Below are positions 15,704 to 26,203 of a stretch of 64,000 bases of DNA, in pieces. Position 1 is the first letter of the stretch, and every line of letters starts with the position of its first letter. Under the pieces are notes generated by a model. That model made no database searches. It was not told the DNA's origin and saw nothing but the letters and a program-made list of their open reading frames with translations. The stretch is from Desulfurobacterium indicum (GTDB lineage: Bacteria > Aquificota > Aquificia > Desulfurobacteriales > Desulfurobacteriaceae), in the NCBI RefSeq assembly GCF_001968985.1, contig NZ_MOEN01000004.1, forward strand, positions 1-64,000, given 5' to 3'. The position numbers and the translations under genes were made by a program.

Positions 15704-16497
15704 CAGTAAGAGTACTCCTCATCTGGAAATACACCTCTTTTAACTTCTGACACATAAGTTTCAACAGCATTTCTAATCTCTTTTCCGATTTCAGCGTATC
15801 GCTTGACAAACTTAGGCTTAAATTTATCAAACATTCCTATCATGTCATGGAAAACCAGAACCTGCCCATCACACTCTTTTCCAGCGCCAATACCAATGGT
15901 CGGAATGGAAACCATTTCTGTTATCTCTTTTGCAAGATCTGAAGGAATTTTTTCAAGAACAATCGCAAAAGCTCCTGCTTTTTCAACAGCTTTAGCGTCT
16001 TCTATTAACTTTTCTCTCTCTTCTCCCTTCCCTCTTAACACGTAACCACCATAAACGTTAACGCTCTGAGGCTGAAGTCCTATATGACCACAAACGGGAA
16101 TTCCTGCATTAACAAGTGCCCTGATTGTCTCTTCTTGCTCCACTCCACCTTCTATCTTAACCGCATCACATCCAGTCTCTTTTAAAGCCCTTCCAGCATT
16201 CAAAATAGCATCTCTCTTACCAGTTTGATAGGAAAGAAAAGGCATGTCAAAAATTATCATTGCCCTTTTTCTTGCCCTGACAACAGCTTTTGTATGGTGA
16301 ATCATCTCTTCCATGGTTACTGGAATCGTTGAATCATAGCCAAGCATCACCATACCAAGAGAATCACCTACAAGGATAACATCAACACCTGCACTATCAA
16401 GTATTAAAGCAGAAGTGTAATCATAAGCGGTAAGCATAGTAATCTTTTCACCGTTCCTTTTCATTTCAAGCAATGTTTTTGTCGTAACTTTTTTCAT
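15703..16497 (-). CDS. panB: 3-methyl-2-oxobutanoate hydroxymethyltransferase (PanB)
   Basis: PanB adds a hydroxymethyl group from methylene-THF to alpha-ketoisovalerate to form ketopantoate for pantothenate and CoA. The 264-residue chain has ITMLTAYDYTSA near the start, VGDSLGMVMLGYDST (metal ligands, about 43-57), the catalytic-site region VKIEGG near 112, GHIGLQPQSV near 134 and GIGAGKECDGQ near 195. The upstream strand holds the aclBA terminator, so panB has its own promoter. The ABC ATPase gene overlaps its stop codon. Confidence 0.95.
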   Translation of the reverse strand: MKKVTTKTLLEMKRNGEKITMLTAYDYTSALILDSAGVDVILVGDSLGMVMLGYDSTIPVTMEEMIHHTKAVVRARKRAMIIFDMPFLSYQTGKRDAILNAGRALKETGCDAVKIEGGVEQEETIRALVNAGIPVCGHIGLQPQSVNVYGGYVLRGKGEEREKLIEDAKAVEKAGAFAIVLEKIPSDLAKEITEMVSIPTIGIGAGKECDGQVLVFHDMIGMFDKFKPKFVKRYAEIGKEIRNAVETYVSEVKRGVFPDEEYSY

Positions 16498-16539
16498 TAC
16501 TACCTCCAGTTCATGTTTAATCTATTCTACAAAATAAAA

Positions 16540-16563
16540 AAAGGGGGCTAAAAAGCCCCCTTT
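16540..16563 (-). terminator. Terminator of the aclB-aclA operon
   Basis: AAAGGGGGCT, a four-base loop and AGCCCCCTTT form a 10-bp stem. On the minus strand it is followed by a T-rich run. It lies between the aclA stop (16584) and the panB start. Confidence 0.92.
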
Positions 16564-16583
16564 CAAGTTAGCTAAAACAGTTG

Positions 16584-18434
16584 TTATAGACCTTCAGGTC
16601 TCTTAACATCATAGAGAACATCATCCATAGGATGCCTGTATAAAGGCATCGCAAGTCTCTTCTCGTCAAGAATGTGGCCTATAAATCCGATAGACCTCCC
16701 AAGAACAAAGAACGCGTTAAACGCACCTGCATTGATAAGCTCGTCAATTTCAGAATCCGAATATCCGAGATTTCTGAACATATCAACAAGAAGAACTCCT
16801 ATTGTTCCGTCAACATTAAGGATAAGGTTTTCTTTCTTGGCAGTCGTAACCTTTTCTACTTCAAGAGCATAATCTAAAAGCTCCGTTGATGGGAAGTTTT
16901 CCTTTGCAAAGTTTTTGAGAAGTTCAACCCTCTTGTCAGGGTTCTTTGTTGACTTAATTCTGTGTCCAATACCAGGGATAGGAATCTTCTCAACATTCTT
17001 CATGTAGTCAACAAACTCAAATGGATCCATGCCCTGCTCTTTTGCAAATTTAAAGTATTTAGCAGCTCCATCAATAGCACCACCAAACCTCGGTCCTATA
17101 GTAAGAATACCGGTTGCAAGAGCTGACATAAGATCTTTTCCTGCTCTTGCAGTAACTTTAGCGTTGTGAGCACCAGAAACACAAGGGCCATGGTCAGCTA
17201 CAACTTTAATAACCATATCTATAAACTTAGAAGCCCAGTCAGGGAACTTTCTTTTAAACCAGAGAAGACCAATAACATCGGCAATTGAGAAATCTCTTTC
17301 AATAACTTCTGAAATCGGAAGTCCGCAGTATGTTGCCTCTTCACCTCTATCGTCAGATATAGTGCAGATAAAGTTGGTAGGCTTTCTAACTTTCCCGGCT
17401 TTAACAAGTTTAGCGTAATCTTCAGGAAGTTCCGGAACTTCAGGCTCTTCAATCTCGCCAATTACGCCTTTTGCTCTAAGATCTTCGTAAACGCTTCTTA
17501 TAATGTCCGGAAACTCATCAAAAGAGTTAGGAACAAGCGCGCCTGCAGCCCTTAAAGCAGCATTCTTAGCGTCTGCTGTTTCTCTATCAGCACCGGCCTT
17601 TGCACCTGCATGACCAAACTGAACTTCTCCGGCAAAGTGCTTTGAAATTGTTCCAATACACCATGCAATAAGAGGTTTTGTAATAAGACCATCTTTTAGA
17701 GCTTCAACAACTCTATATTCAAGGTCTCCGCCAAGTTCCCCAAGCATAATCATGAATTTAACCTGAGGGTTTTTCTGGAATCTGAGAAGATGATCAAGGA
17801 AATCAGAACCAGGAAATCTATCACCACCGATAGCTATACCTTCAACAATACCATCAGCATTTCTGGCGATCACGTTAGAAAGCTCGTTAAACAAACCACC
17901 GGAACGGGTAACAAGGCCAACAGAACCGGGTCTATGAAGTTTTGACTTAACAATGTTTTCAATTGTTCCACCTGCGTTACCAATTCTAAAAGCTCCAGCG
18001 GCAATACCACCAACAGTAGCAGGACCGATAATCACTTTTCCTGCTTTTTTCGCTTTCAGAGCCATATCTCTTGCAAATCTTTCAGGAATACCTTCTGCCG
18101 TGATAGCTATTGTTTTGATTGTAGGGATATTGATAGCTTCAATTGTAACGTTATAAGCAGTTCTAAAAGATGCAAAGTTAACCAGAACATCAGCCTCAGG
18201 ATGCTTTTCTGCAGCTTCTGCCGTTGATTTATAAATAGGTATCATAATCTCTTTTGTGCCATGGAAAAACTTTTCAAACTTCCTGTTCTGAGTCGGAGCA
18301 ACAATCGCAACAATGCTTGGGCTTCTTCCAACAATAAAATCGTAATCGAGCATTCTTTGAATAGCATTTCTGTTCAAGTTCCAGAAAATAGCCTTCGTAT
18401 TTCTATCAAAAAGAATGTAATCGGGTCTTGCCAT
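16584..18434 (-). CDS. aclA: ATP-citrate lyase, large (citrate synthase-like) subunit
   Basis: A 616-residue subunit of two-component ATP-citrate lyase, which splits citrate to acetyl-CoA and oxaloacetate at the cost of ATP, the key step of the reductive TCA cycle. The N-terminal half is succinyl-CoA synthetase alpha-like, with the phosphohistidine loop FGHAGAKAG (His about 275). From about residue 360 a citrate synthase-like domain follows, with GPCVSGAHNAKVTARAG, GPRFGGAIDGA and PGIGHRIKS. ATG 18434 has AAGGAGGG upstream; the frame extends to a GTG that overlaps aclB. Chlorobium naming is used (large subunit AclA, small AclB). Confidence 0.95.
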   Translation of the reverse strand: MARPDYILFDRNTKAIFWNLNRNAIQRMLDYDFIVGRSPSIVAIVAPTQNRKFEKFFHGTKEIMIPIYKSTAEAAEKHPEADVLVNFASFRTAYNVTIEAINIPTIKTIAITAEGIPERFARDMALKAKKAGKVIIGPATVGGIAAGAFRIGNAGGTIENIVKSKLHRPGSVGLVTRSGGLFNELSNVIARNADGIVEGIAIGGDRFPGSDFLDHLLRFQKNPQVKFMIMLGELGGDLEYRVVEALKDGLITKPLIAWCIGTISKHFAGEVQFGHAGAKAGADRETADAKNAALRAAGALVPNSFDEFPDIIRSVYEDLRAKGVIGEIEEPEVPELPEDYAKLVKAGKVRKPTNFICTISDDRGEEATYCGLPISEVIERDFSIADVIGLLWFKRKFPDWASKFIDMVIKVVADHGPCVSGAHNAKVTARAGKDLMSALATGILTIGPRFGGAIDGAAKYFKFAKEQGMDPFEFVDYMKNVEKIPIPGIGHRIKSTKNPDKRVELLKNFAKENFPSTELLDYALEVEKVTTAKKENLILNVDGTIGVLLVDMFRNLGYSDSEIDELINAGAFNAFFVLGRSIGFIGHILDEKRLAMPLYRHPMDDVLYDVKRPEGL

Positions 18435-18447
18435 TCTCAATCCCTCC

Positions 18448-19743
18448 TTATTTATTGTCACTTAAAGCTTTGCTGACTATTGCTGTGATGTGAGTTTCGG
18501 GTCCGTAAACTTCTATCGGAAGACCAAGACTCTCAGCAGCTTCCTTTATCTGCTTAAGTCCAAGTTCATAGTTTGGACCACCACGTCTAACATAAATTTT
18601 AACACCTATTTCCTTGAGCTTGTCTGCATACTCTTTCATAGCATCGATAATTCCAGCAAACGTTTTGGCAACGTCTGTAAAGTTAGCGATAGCACCACCT
18701 ATGATGAGGATCTTAGGTCTTCCCTGAGGATCTTTGCTTCTTGTCATAAGATCAAAAACAGTTTTAACATATTCTCTTGTTTCTGCCCTTGAAGGGTTAC
18801 CTGAATACTCACCGTAGTTGGCAAGTTCATCAACATAGCCAAGGTCTGCAATCGTGTCGGCGTAAACAACAGAAGCACCACCACCCGCAACTAGTGTCCA
18901 GATTCTACCTTCAGGGTTGAGAATTGTCAGTTTAAGAGAAGCACCTGACTTTTCGTCCATATCTTTAATATATTTTTCTTCAGGTGTAAGCTCTCTACCG
19001 AATCCGCTCGGAAATTCTATTTCTCCCCACTTTCTTCCAACCACAAACTGAGCCGTATCATCAAGCCTTGCAACAAAATCAAGAGGATAAACCTGATTTC
19101 CTGTCATAGCAAGAGGGTTGATTTCAAGGTAGGTAAAGTGAAGGTCTTTAAAGAAGTTGTAGAGTTTTTGAACAAAGTTTGCATATTTATCTTTGTCCTT
19201 TATCTCGGCAGGAACATTTTCCCTTATAAGTTTTTTAATCTCTTCATCAGCTGCAAGTGCAGGAATGAAAACTTCCTTAACCTTATCCCAGTTTTCTTCA
19301 ACATCAATACCACCAAAAGCAGACATAAAAATCTTGTCCCCTTCCCTCTCCATTGTCATCGCAATGTAATACTCCTCATCGTGAGGAACAAAAGGTTCAA
19401 CGATAAAGTGTGTCAGGTAACCTGTCTGCCCTTTAATCGTAACAGGCTCAGACATCTTTTCCTTTATCCACTTTTTAACATCTTCCCACTTAACATCACC
19501 AGGCTTTTCTATCTTGTAAAGAACAAGACCGAGCTTTCCTCTCTTACCAAAAAGCATATCAGGCTTTGCAACGAGAGGCATGTGAAGAAGCCACGGATGA
19601 CGTTCAGGAAGTTTATCAAGGTCTGTCTCCGGCGTTATAAGAACAGATTTGAAATCGTATTTAAAATCACCGTCAAAATATTCAGACCAGTGGTTGAAAA
19701 GCATTTTTTTGGCATCGTACTCTCTGATTGCTCTCTGTGCCAT
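18448..19743 (-). CDS. aclB: ATP-citrate lyase, small (ATP-grasp) subunit
   Basis: A 431-residue subunit related to succinyl-CoA synthetase beta, which binds ATP and takes part in the phosphoryl transfer to AclA. It starts AQRAIREYDAKKMLF, has the ATP-grasp segment PLVAKPDMLFGKRGKLGLV near residue 57, FTYLEINPLA (metal-binding) near 203, and the C-terminal RLD-like power-helix domain with GGGASVVYADTIADLG and IGGAIANFTDVA. AAGGAGG precedes ATG 19743. aclA follows after 13 bases; the icd gene upstream is closed by its own terminator. Confidence 0.95.
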   Translation of the reverse strand: MAQRAIREYDAKKMLFNHWSEYFDGDFKYDFKSVLITPETDLDKLPERHPWLLHMPLVAKPDMLFGKRGKLGLVLYKIEKPGDVKWEDVKKWIKEKMSEPVTIKGQTGYLTHFIVEPFVPHDEEYYIAMTMEREGDKIFMSAFGGIDVEENWDKVKEVFIPALAADEEIKKLIRENVPAEIKDKDKYANFVQKLYNFFKDLHFTYLEINPLAMTGNQVYPLDFVARLDDTAQFVVGRKWGEIEFPSGFGRELTPEEKYIKDMDEKSGASLKLTILNPEGRIWTLVAGGGASVVYADTIADLGYVDELANYGEYSGNPSRAETREYVKTVFDLMTRSKDPQGRPKILIIGGAIANFTDVAKTFAGIIDAMKEYADKLKEIGVKIYVRRGGPNYELGLKQIKEAAESLGLPIEVYGPETHITAIVSKALSDNK

Positions 19744-19779
19744 CTATTTCCTCCTTAGCAGGTTGAAATTTTTAAAAAA

Positions 19780-19799
19780 GCACGGCTTTAAAGCCGTGC
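19780..19799 (-). terminator. Terminator of icd
   Basis: GCACGGCTTTAAAGCCGTGC is a perfect 20-base inverted repeat. On the minus strand it is followed by TTTTTT. It sits between the icd stop (19809) and the aclB start. Confidence 0.93.
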
Positions 19800-19808
19800 C
19801 AGAAAACA

Positions 19809-22019
19809 TTAAATAGAGTCAATAATGTCATTAAAGGTTTTACTTGGCCTCATAGCCGCTTCTGCTTTTTCATCGTCAGGAAGATAGTAACCGCCGATAT
19901 CCTTTGGTGAACCTTCTGTTGCCCTTATTTCTTCAAGAATCTTCTCCTCGTTTTCTTTAAGAGCTTTAGCTATCGGGGCAAATTTCTCAGCAAGCTCCTT
20001 ATCTTCCGTCTGATTTGCAAGAGCTTCAGCCCAATAAAGTGCAAGGTAGAAGTGGCTTCCTCTTGTATCAAGCTCACCAACCTTTCTCTTAGGCGTTCTG
20101 TCATTTTCAAGATACTTACCTACAGCTTCAGAAAGTGTTTCGGCAAGAATCTTAATCTTTTCATTACCAGCTTGTTTGTAAGCAAGCTTAAGAGACTCAA
20201 CAAATGCAAGGTATTCACCAAGAGAATCCCATCTTAAGTGCCCTTCCTTAACAAACTGCTGAACGTGCTTGGGCGCCGAACCGCCTGCACCTGTTTCAAA
20301 CACGCCGCCACCGTTAATAAGTGGCACTATTGAAAGACTTCTTGCGCTTGTTCCAACTTCAATAATCGGGAACAGGTCTGTAAGGTAGTCTCTGAGAACG
20401 TTTCCTGTAACGGCAATTGTATTAAGTCCCTGTCTAAATCTCTTGAGCGTGTATTTCATAGCTTCTGGCGGAGCCATTATATGCCATTCTATATCTGTAA
20501 GGTCGTACTTTTTAAGTTCTTCATTTACCTTTCTGATAAGCTCTCTGTCGTGAGCTCTGTAAGCGTCAAGCCAGAATACAATAGGCTCTCCACTCTCTCT
20601 GGCTCTATTTACGGCAAGTTTAACCCAATCTTCAATGGCTATCTTCTTTGTAACGCAGCTTCTGTAAATGTCGCCTGCGTTAACTTCATGATCAAGAAGG
20701 ACGTTTCCGTCCTCATCAACAACTCTCATAATACCGTCAGCCGGAGGGAAGAATGTTTTGTCGTGACTACCGTATTCTTCAGCCTTCATTGCCATAAGAC
20801 CCACGTTTGCAACGCTTCCGATGGTCCTGGGATCAAATTGACCGTTAAGCTTAATGTCGTCAACAATTTCCCTGTACATTGTTGCGTAGCTTCTATCCGG
20901 AACTGTAATAACACAGTCATCTACTTCACCTGAAGGACCCCAACCCTGAATACCATTTTTGATAACAGCAGGAATAGAGGCATCGATAATAACGTCGTTA
21001 GGTCTATGGAGGTTTGTTATTCCCTTATCAGAATCAACCATGTAAAGCCTTGGCTGTTTAGCGTAAATCTCTTCTATTTTCTTCTTAATAGCTTCCTGCT
21101 TTTCTTCCGGAAGTTTGGAAAGTTTCTTCTCAAGGTCAACAAGTCCGTTGTTAGGGTTGAAACCTATCTCTTCAAGTTCTTTACCGAACTCTTCAAAAAG
21201 CTCCTTAAAGTAAACCCTAATTGCATCACCAAACATCACAGGGTCAGAAATTTTCATCATTGTGGCTTTCACGTGAAGTGAGAAGAGAATATCGTTATAT
21301 TTAGCATCTTCAAGCACTTCTGAGTAAAACTCTCTAAGCTTTTCTCTATTCATGTAAGTAGCATCAACAACATCACCTTCACCAAGCTCTATTTCTTTCA
21401 TAACGGTAACGTTGCCGTTTTTATCAACAAATTCGTATCTTATTTTTGTATCTTTTTTAAGCGTAACTGATTTCTCATTTTCGTAGAAGTCTCCACCCTT
21501 CATGTGAGCAACATAACTTTTTGAATTTTCAGGAACAGGCTTCATCCAGTTACGCTTCTCAGCCACTTTTCTCGCATAATCCTTAACAGGCTTTGCAATC
21601 CTTCTGTCTGAGTTACCCTGTCTGAGGACTGGATTAACAACACTACCAAGACACTTTGCATAAACCTCTCTTACTTTTTTCTCTTCTTCTGTTTTCGGAT
21701 CTTCGGGGAAGTCCGGAATATCATAACCCTTTGCTTGGAGCTCTTTTATGGCATCAACAAGCTGTGGAATTGAAGCTGAAATATTTGGAAGCTTCATGAT
21801 ATTAGCTTCCGGTTTCCATACAAGCTCACCAAGATAAGCAAGATCATCGGGTGCTTTCCCCCATGCAGCGAGAACCCTTCCGCCGAGAGAAATATCTCTC
21901 AGCTCAATCTTTACACCGGCATCTTTTGTAAAAGCCCTGACAATTGGAAGCAGGGAATAAGTTGCAAGTGCCGGCGCCTCGTCAACTTTTGTCCAGACAA
22001 TGGTAGCCTTTTTAGCCAT
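19809..22019 (-). CDS. icd: Isocitrate dehydrogenase, monomeric NADP type
   Basis: The 736-residue single-chain enzyme that interconverts isocitrate and 2-oxoglutarate with NADP(H); in a reductive TCA cycle it would run as a carboxylase. Family segments are plain: KATIVWTKVDEAPALATYSLLPI at the start, KLPNISASIPQL near 95, RQGNSDRR near 138, MYREIVDDIKLNGQFDPRTIGSVANVGLMA near 375 and FETGAGGSAPKHVQQ near 590. It is unrelated in sequence to the dimeric enzyme used by many bacteria. It lies directly upstream of aclBA but ends at a terminator, so the rTCA genes are clustered without forming one operon. Confidence 0.95.
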   Translation of the reverse strand: MAKKATIVWTKVDEAPALATYSLLPIVRAFTKDAGVKIELRDISLGGRVLAAWGKAPDDLAYLGELVWKPEANIMKLPNISASIPQLVDAIKELQAKGYDIPDFPEDPKTEEEKKVREVYAKCLGSVVNPVLRQGNSDRRIAKPVKDYARKVAEKRNWMKPVPENSKSYVAHMKGGDFYENEKSVTLKKDTKIRYEFVDKNGNVTVMKEIELGEGDVVDATYMNREKLREFYSEVLEDAKYNDILFSLHVKATMMKISDPVMFGDAIRVYFKELFEEFGKELEEIGFNPNNGLVDLEKKLSKLPEEKQEAIKKKIEEIYAKQPRLYMVDSDKGITNLHRPNDVIIDASIPAVIKNGIQGWGPSGEVDDCVITVPDRSYATMYREIVDDIKLNGQFDPRTIGSVANVGLMAMKAEEYGSHDKTFFPPADGIMRVVDEDGNVLLDHEVNAGDIYRSCVTKKIAIEDWVKLAVNRARESGEPIVFWLDAYRAHDRELIRKVNEELKKYDLTDIEWHIMAPPEAMKYTLKRFRQGLNTIAVTGNVLRDYLTDLFPIIEVGTSARSLSIVPLINGGGVFETGAGGSAPKHVQQFVKEGHLRWDSLGEYLAFVESLKLAYKQAGNEKIKILAETLSEAVGKYLENDRTPKRKVGELDTRGSHFYLALYWAEALANQTEDKELAEKFAPIAKALKENEEKILEEIRATEGSPKDIGGYYLPDDEKAEAAMRPSKTFNDIIDSI

Positions 22020-22191
22020 AGTCTCCTTCCTCCTAAAGAATTTTATTCTATTACTGAAAGTTTCATTGCATTCCCATCGTATAAAGGCCTAAATTAAAGC
22101 TTGAGAAATTATATGATTTTTACAAAATTTTTACAAGTTTTTAACAGAAACAACTAAAGCTTTGGCATACAAAGGATAAATGGAGGGTGGA

Positions 22192-22509
22192 ATGTCCGTT
22201 TTAGTTGAATTCGCCATGTTCCCGACAGATAAAGGCGAAAGTGTAAGCAAATATGTAAGCAGGATTATAAAAATGATTGACAAATCAGGAGTAGACTACA
22301 AACTAACTCCTATGGGTACCGTGTTTGAAACAGATACAATAGAAGAAGCCCTGGAGATAATTAAAAAAGCTTATGAAGAACTTGAGCCTGACTGCAACAG
22401 AGTCTATTCAACTGTTAAGTTTGACATCAGAAAGGGAAGAAAAAACAGAATGAAACAGAAACTAGAATCTGTCGAAAAGAGAATAGGAAAGGAGATTAAG
22501 AAAATTTAA
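22192..22509 (+). CDS. MTH1187/YkoF-type thiamine-binding family protein (UPF0045)
   Basis: A 105-residue single-domain protein of the MTH1187 family (small ferredoxin-like fold). Typical segments are VLVEFAMFPTDKGESVSKYVSRIIKMID at the start, YKLTPMGTVFE near 42 and a helical C-terminus with RKGRKNRMKQKLESVEKRIG. Some members bind thiamine or its thiazole moiety. The start follows TGGAGGG. It is transcribed alone, convergent with the nfn operon. The in-cell role is not known. Confidence 0.85.
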   Translation: MSVLVEFAMFPTDKGESVSKYVSRIIKMIDKSGVDYKLTPMGTVFETDTIEEALEIIKKAYEELEPDCNRVYSTVKFDIRKGRKNRMKQKLESVEKRIGKEIKKI

Positions 22510-22532
22510 AAAGCGGGGATGACCCCGCTTTT
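22509..22532. terminator. Bidirectional terminator, UPF0045 gene / nfn operon
   Basis: AAAAGCGGGG, ATGA loop, CCCCGCTTTT, with T-rich tails on both sides, between two convergent stop codons (22509 and 22534). Confidence 0.92.
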
Positions 22533-22533
22533 A

Positions 22534-23931
<1,398 letters not shown>

Positions 23932-24777
23932 TTACTCCCTTCCGCAACCGCAGTGTTTTTTCTGAAATTCTTTTAAAGCTTCACCTTCTAATGACTTAAA
24001 CATGCGAAGTCTGTTCATAAGCTCATCAAAATCAACCCGATGAGCATCAAACTCAGGACCGTCAACACACGCAAACTTAATTTCTCCGCCAACTGTAACA
24101 CGGCAAGCCCCGCACATACCAGTGCCATCAACCATTATAGGGTTAAGAGAAGCTACCGTAGGTATGTTGTATTTCTTCGTTAACCCGGCAACCGCTTTCA
24201 TCATTGGCACAGGGCCAGCGGTTATAACCATATCTATTTTTTCACCTTCATCTATTAATTTCTGAATTCCATCAGTAACAAGTCCTTTCATTCCATAAGA
24301 GCCATCATTGGTCGTAACAATTACTCTGTCAGAAATGGCTTTCATCTTATCTTCCCAGAAGATGAGGTCCTTGCTTCTAAAGCCCATAACTGTCGTAATT
24401 CTGTTTCCAGCCTCTTTTACACCCTGAGCTATATGATGAATAGGTGCAAGACCCAATCCTCCACCAACGCAAACAACATGTCCCCATTTTTCAATATGAG
24501 TTGGCTTTCCAAGAGGACCTACAACATCAGGAATGACGTGTCCTTCCTCAAAACAGGACAGATGAAAAGTTGTCTTACCTACTCTTTGAACCATAAGAGT
24601 AATCGTTCCTTCTTCAGGATCTTTTTCTGCAATTGTCAAAGGAATTCTCTCCCCTTTCCTGGAAATCCTTACAATGACAAACTGACCCGGTTTTGCCTTC
24701 CTGGCTATGTCCGGTGCTTCAATAACAAACTCGTCAACATTCTCAGCAAGCTCCTGTTTCCTGACTATTTTGTACAT
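23932..24777 (-). CDS. nfnA: NfnA/SudB: ferredoxin-NADP+ reductase subunit
   Basis: A 281-residue partner of the GltD-like subunit. It has an FAD-binding barrel with RKGERIPLTIAEKD (about 45-58), the NAD(P) domain start VCVGGGLGLAPIHHIA (about 104), and a [2Fe-2S] cysteine cluster near GTGMCGACRVTVGGEIKFACVDGPEFD (about 218-244), as in dihydroorotate dehydrogenase electron-transfer subunits. The C-terminal KKHCGCGRE adds more cysteines. It is the first gene of the two-gene operon. Confidence 0.9.
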   Translation of the reverse strand: MYKIVRKQELAENVDEFVIEAPDIARKAKPGQFVIVRISRKGERIPLTIAEKDPEEGTITLMVQRVGKTTFHLSCFEEGHVIPDVVGPLGKPTHIEKWGHVVCVGGGLGLAPIHHIAQGVKEAGNRITTVMGFRSKDLIFWEDKMKAISDRVIVTTNDGSYGMKGLVTDGIQKLIDEGEKIDMVITAGPVPMMKAVAGLTKKYNIPTVASLNPIMVDGTGMCGACRVTVGGEIKFACVDGPEFDAHRVDFDELMNRLRMFKSLEGEALKEFQKKHCGCGRE

Positions 24778-24843
24778 GTCCTCACCTCATTCCCTTAATT
24801 TTGTCTTAAAATTTTACAAAATTTTTACATCTTTCACCAAGCC

Positions 24844-26001
24844 TCATTTTAAATTAAAAAAGGAAAGAAGCCTGTTAAAATCATCCGAGGGATAAGATTC
24901 TACTATTTCACCAAGAATAGTTATCGCAAGCATAGCTTCGGCAACGACGGCTGCAGCAGGAACGGCACATATATCGGAACGTTCTATGGAAGCCTCATAG
25001 GGCTCAAGTGTCTTAAGATCAACACTCCTCAAAGGCTTGTAAAGTGTTGGGATAGGTTTCATCGCACATCTGACAACAACCGGCTCTCCGTTTGCCATTC
25101 CACCTTCTAATCCTCCTGCTCTGTTCGTTTCCCTGTAAAATCCTTTCTCCTTGGAATAAAATATCTCATCATGAACTCTGGAACCGGGCAATAAAGCACC
25201 TTTAAATCCGTAGCCTATCTCTACCCCTTTTATTGCCTGAATGCTCATCATTGCTCTTGCTATCTTTCCGTCAAGCCTTCTATCCCACTGAACGTATGTT
25301 CCGAGGCCAACAGGAACATTAACGGCAAAAACCTCAAAAATACCGCCAAGACTTTCTCCTTTTTCCCTCATATCATCTATGTAGTTTTTAAAAGTTTCTT
25401 CAAGAAGTTCATTTTTAACGGGAAGTCTTAATTCAGAACTTTCGGAATTTTCAAAACGCTCTTTGAGAGAGAGTTTTTCATAAAGTCTCACATCAACCTG
25501 TTTCTCTCCAATAGCAACAACATAACTTCCGATAAAAATTCCAAGATGTCTCAAGAGATCTTTACAAAGAGCACCGGCAGCTACTCTACCTGCCGTTTCT
25601 CTTGCACTTGAGCGTTCAAGAACATTTCGCACATCATCAAAACCATACTTAACAAAGCCTGTCAAATCTGCATGTCCGGGGCGAGGCTTTAAAACCTTCT
25701 TTTCTTCCGAAAGCTTCCCCGGTTCCGGTTTCATTATATCCATCCAGTTTTTATAATCCCTGTTCCAGACTGCCATTAAAATAGGGGAACCGAGAGTTTT
25801 ACCAAGTCTTACACCTGATAAAAATTCAACCTTATCTTTTTCTATTTTCATTCTGCCGCCACGACCGTAACCACCTTGTCTTCTGGCAAGTTCACTATTT
25901 ACAAAATCAAAATCAACAGGAAAATTCGCCGGAAAACCTTCTAAAAAAGCAAAAATACCTTTCCCATGAGACTCACCTGCCGTAAAAAACCTTAAAGCCA
26001 C
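24844..26001 (-). CDS. aroC: Chorismate synthase (AroC)
   Basis: The last shikimate-pathway enzyme, converting EPSP to chorismate with reduced FMN. Motifs: FFTAGESHGKGIFAFLEGFP at residues 5-24, RRQGGYGRGGRMKIEKD (about 40-56), RPGHADLTGFVKYG (about 107), the DVRNVLERSSARETAGRVAAGA signature (about 126) and the C-terminal SDICAVPAAAVVAEAM. The length of 385 is normal. Its product feeds trpD (47 kb) and mqnA (38 kb), both in this window. Confidence 0.97.
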   Translation of the reverse strand: MALRFFTAGESHGKGIFAFLEGFPANFPVDFDFVNSELARRQGGYGRGGRMKIEKDKVEFLSGVRLGKTLGSPILMAVWNRDYKNWMDIMKPEPGKLSEEKKVLKPRPGHADLTGFVKYGFDDVRNVLERSSARETAGRVAAGALCKDLLRHLGIFIGSYVVAIGEKQVDVRLYEKLSLKERFENSESSELRLPVKNELLEETFKNYIDDMREKGESLGGIFEVFAVNVPVGLGTYVQWDRRLDGKIARAMMSIQAIKGVEIGYGFKGALLPGSRVHDEIFYSKEKGFYRETNRAGGLEGGMANGEPVVVRCAMKPIPTLYKPLRSVDLKTLEPYEASIERSDICAVPAAAVVAEAMLAITILGEIVESYPSDDFNRLLSFFNLK

Positions 26002-26053
26002 GCTACCTCCCGATAAAAAACTTTTTTCAAAATGGAATTATGTCAAATATAAC

Positions 26054-26082
26054 TTGAATTCTAAACCTTCATATCCTATCAT
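26054..26082 (+). promoter_or_regulatory. Candidate promoter of tRNA-Gly
   Basis: TTGAAT (26054-26059), a 17-base spacer and TATCAT (26077-26082), ending about 20 bases before the mature tRNA 5' end. It could also drive the TonB-like operon downstream. Confidence 0.55.
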
Positions 26083-26102
26083 TTCTAATTAAAGGTCCCA
26101 TT

Positions 26103-26178
26103 GCGGGCGTAGCTCAGCTGGCAGAGCATCAGCTTCCCAAGCTGAGGGTCGCGGGTTCAAATCCCGTCGCCCGCTCCA
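26103..26178 (+). tRNA. tRNA-Gly (anticodon CCC), CCA encoded
   Basis: A full cloverleaf folds: acceptor GCGGGCG/CGCCCGC, D-arm GCTC...GAGC, anticodon stem TCAGC/GCTGA with loop TTCCCAA (anticodon CCC), T-arm GCGGG-TTCAAAT-CCCGT, discriminator T and encoded CCA. The GC-rich stems fit a thermophile. The TonB-like gene begins 25 bases downstream on the same strand. Confidence 0.95.
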
Positions 26179-26203
26179 TAAACCATACCAGGCGGAAACC
26201 AAA

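Noticed and set aside
19138-19758. 206-residue plus-strand ORF
   Set aside because: Antisense to aclB, with Phe/Asn-rich composition typical of shadow frames.
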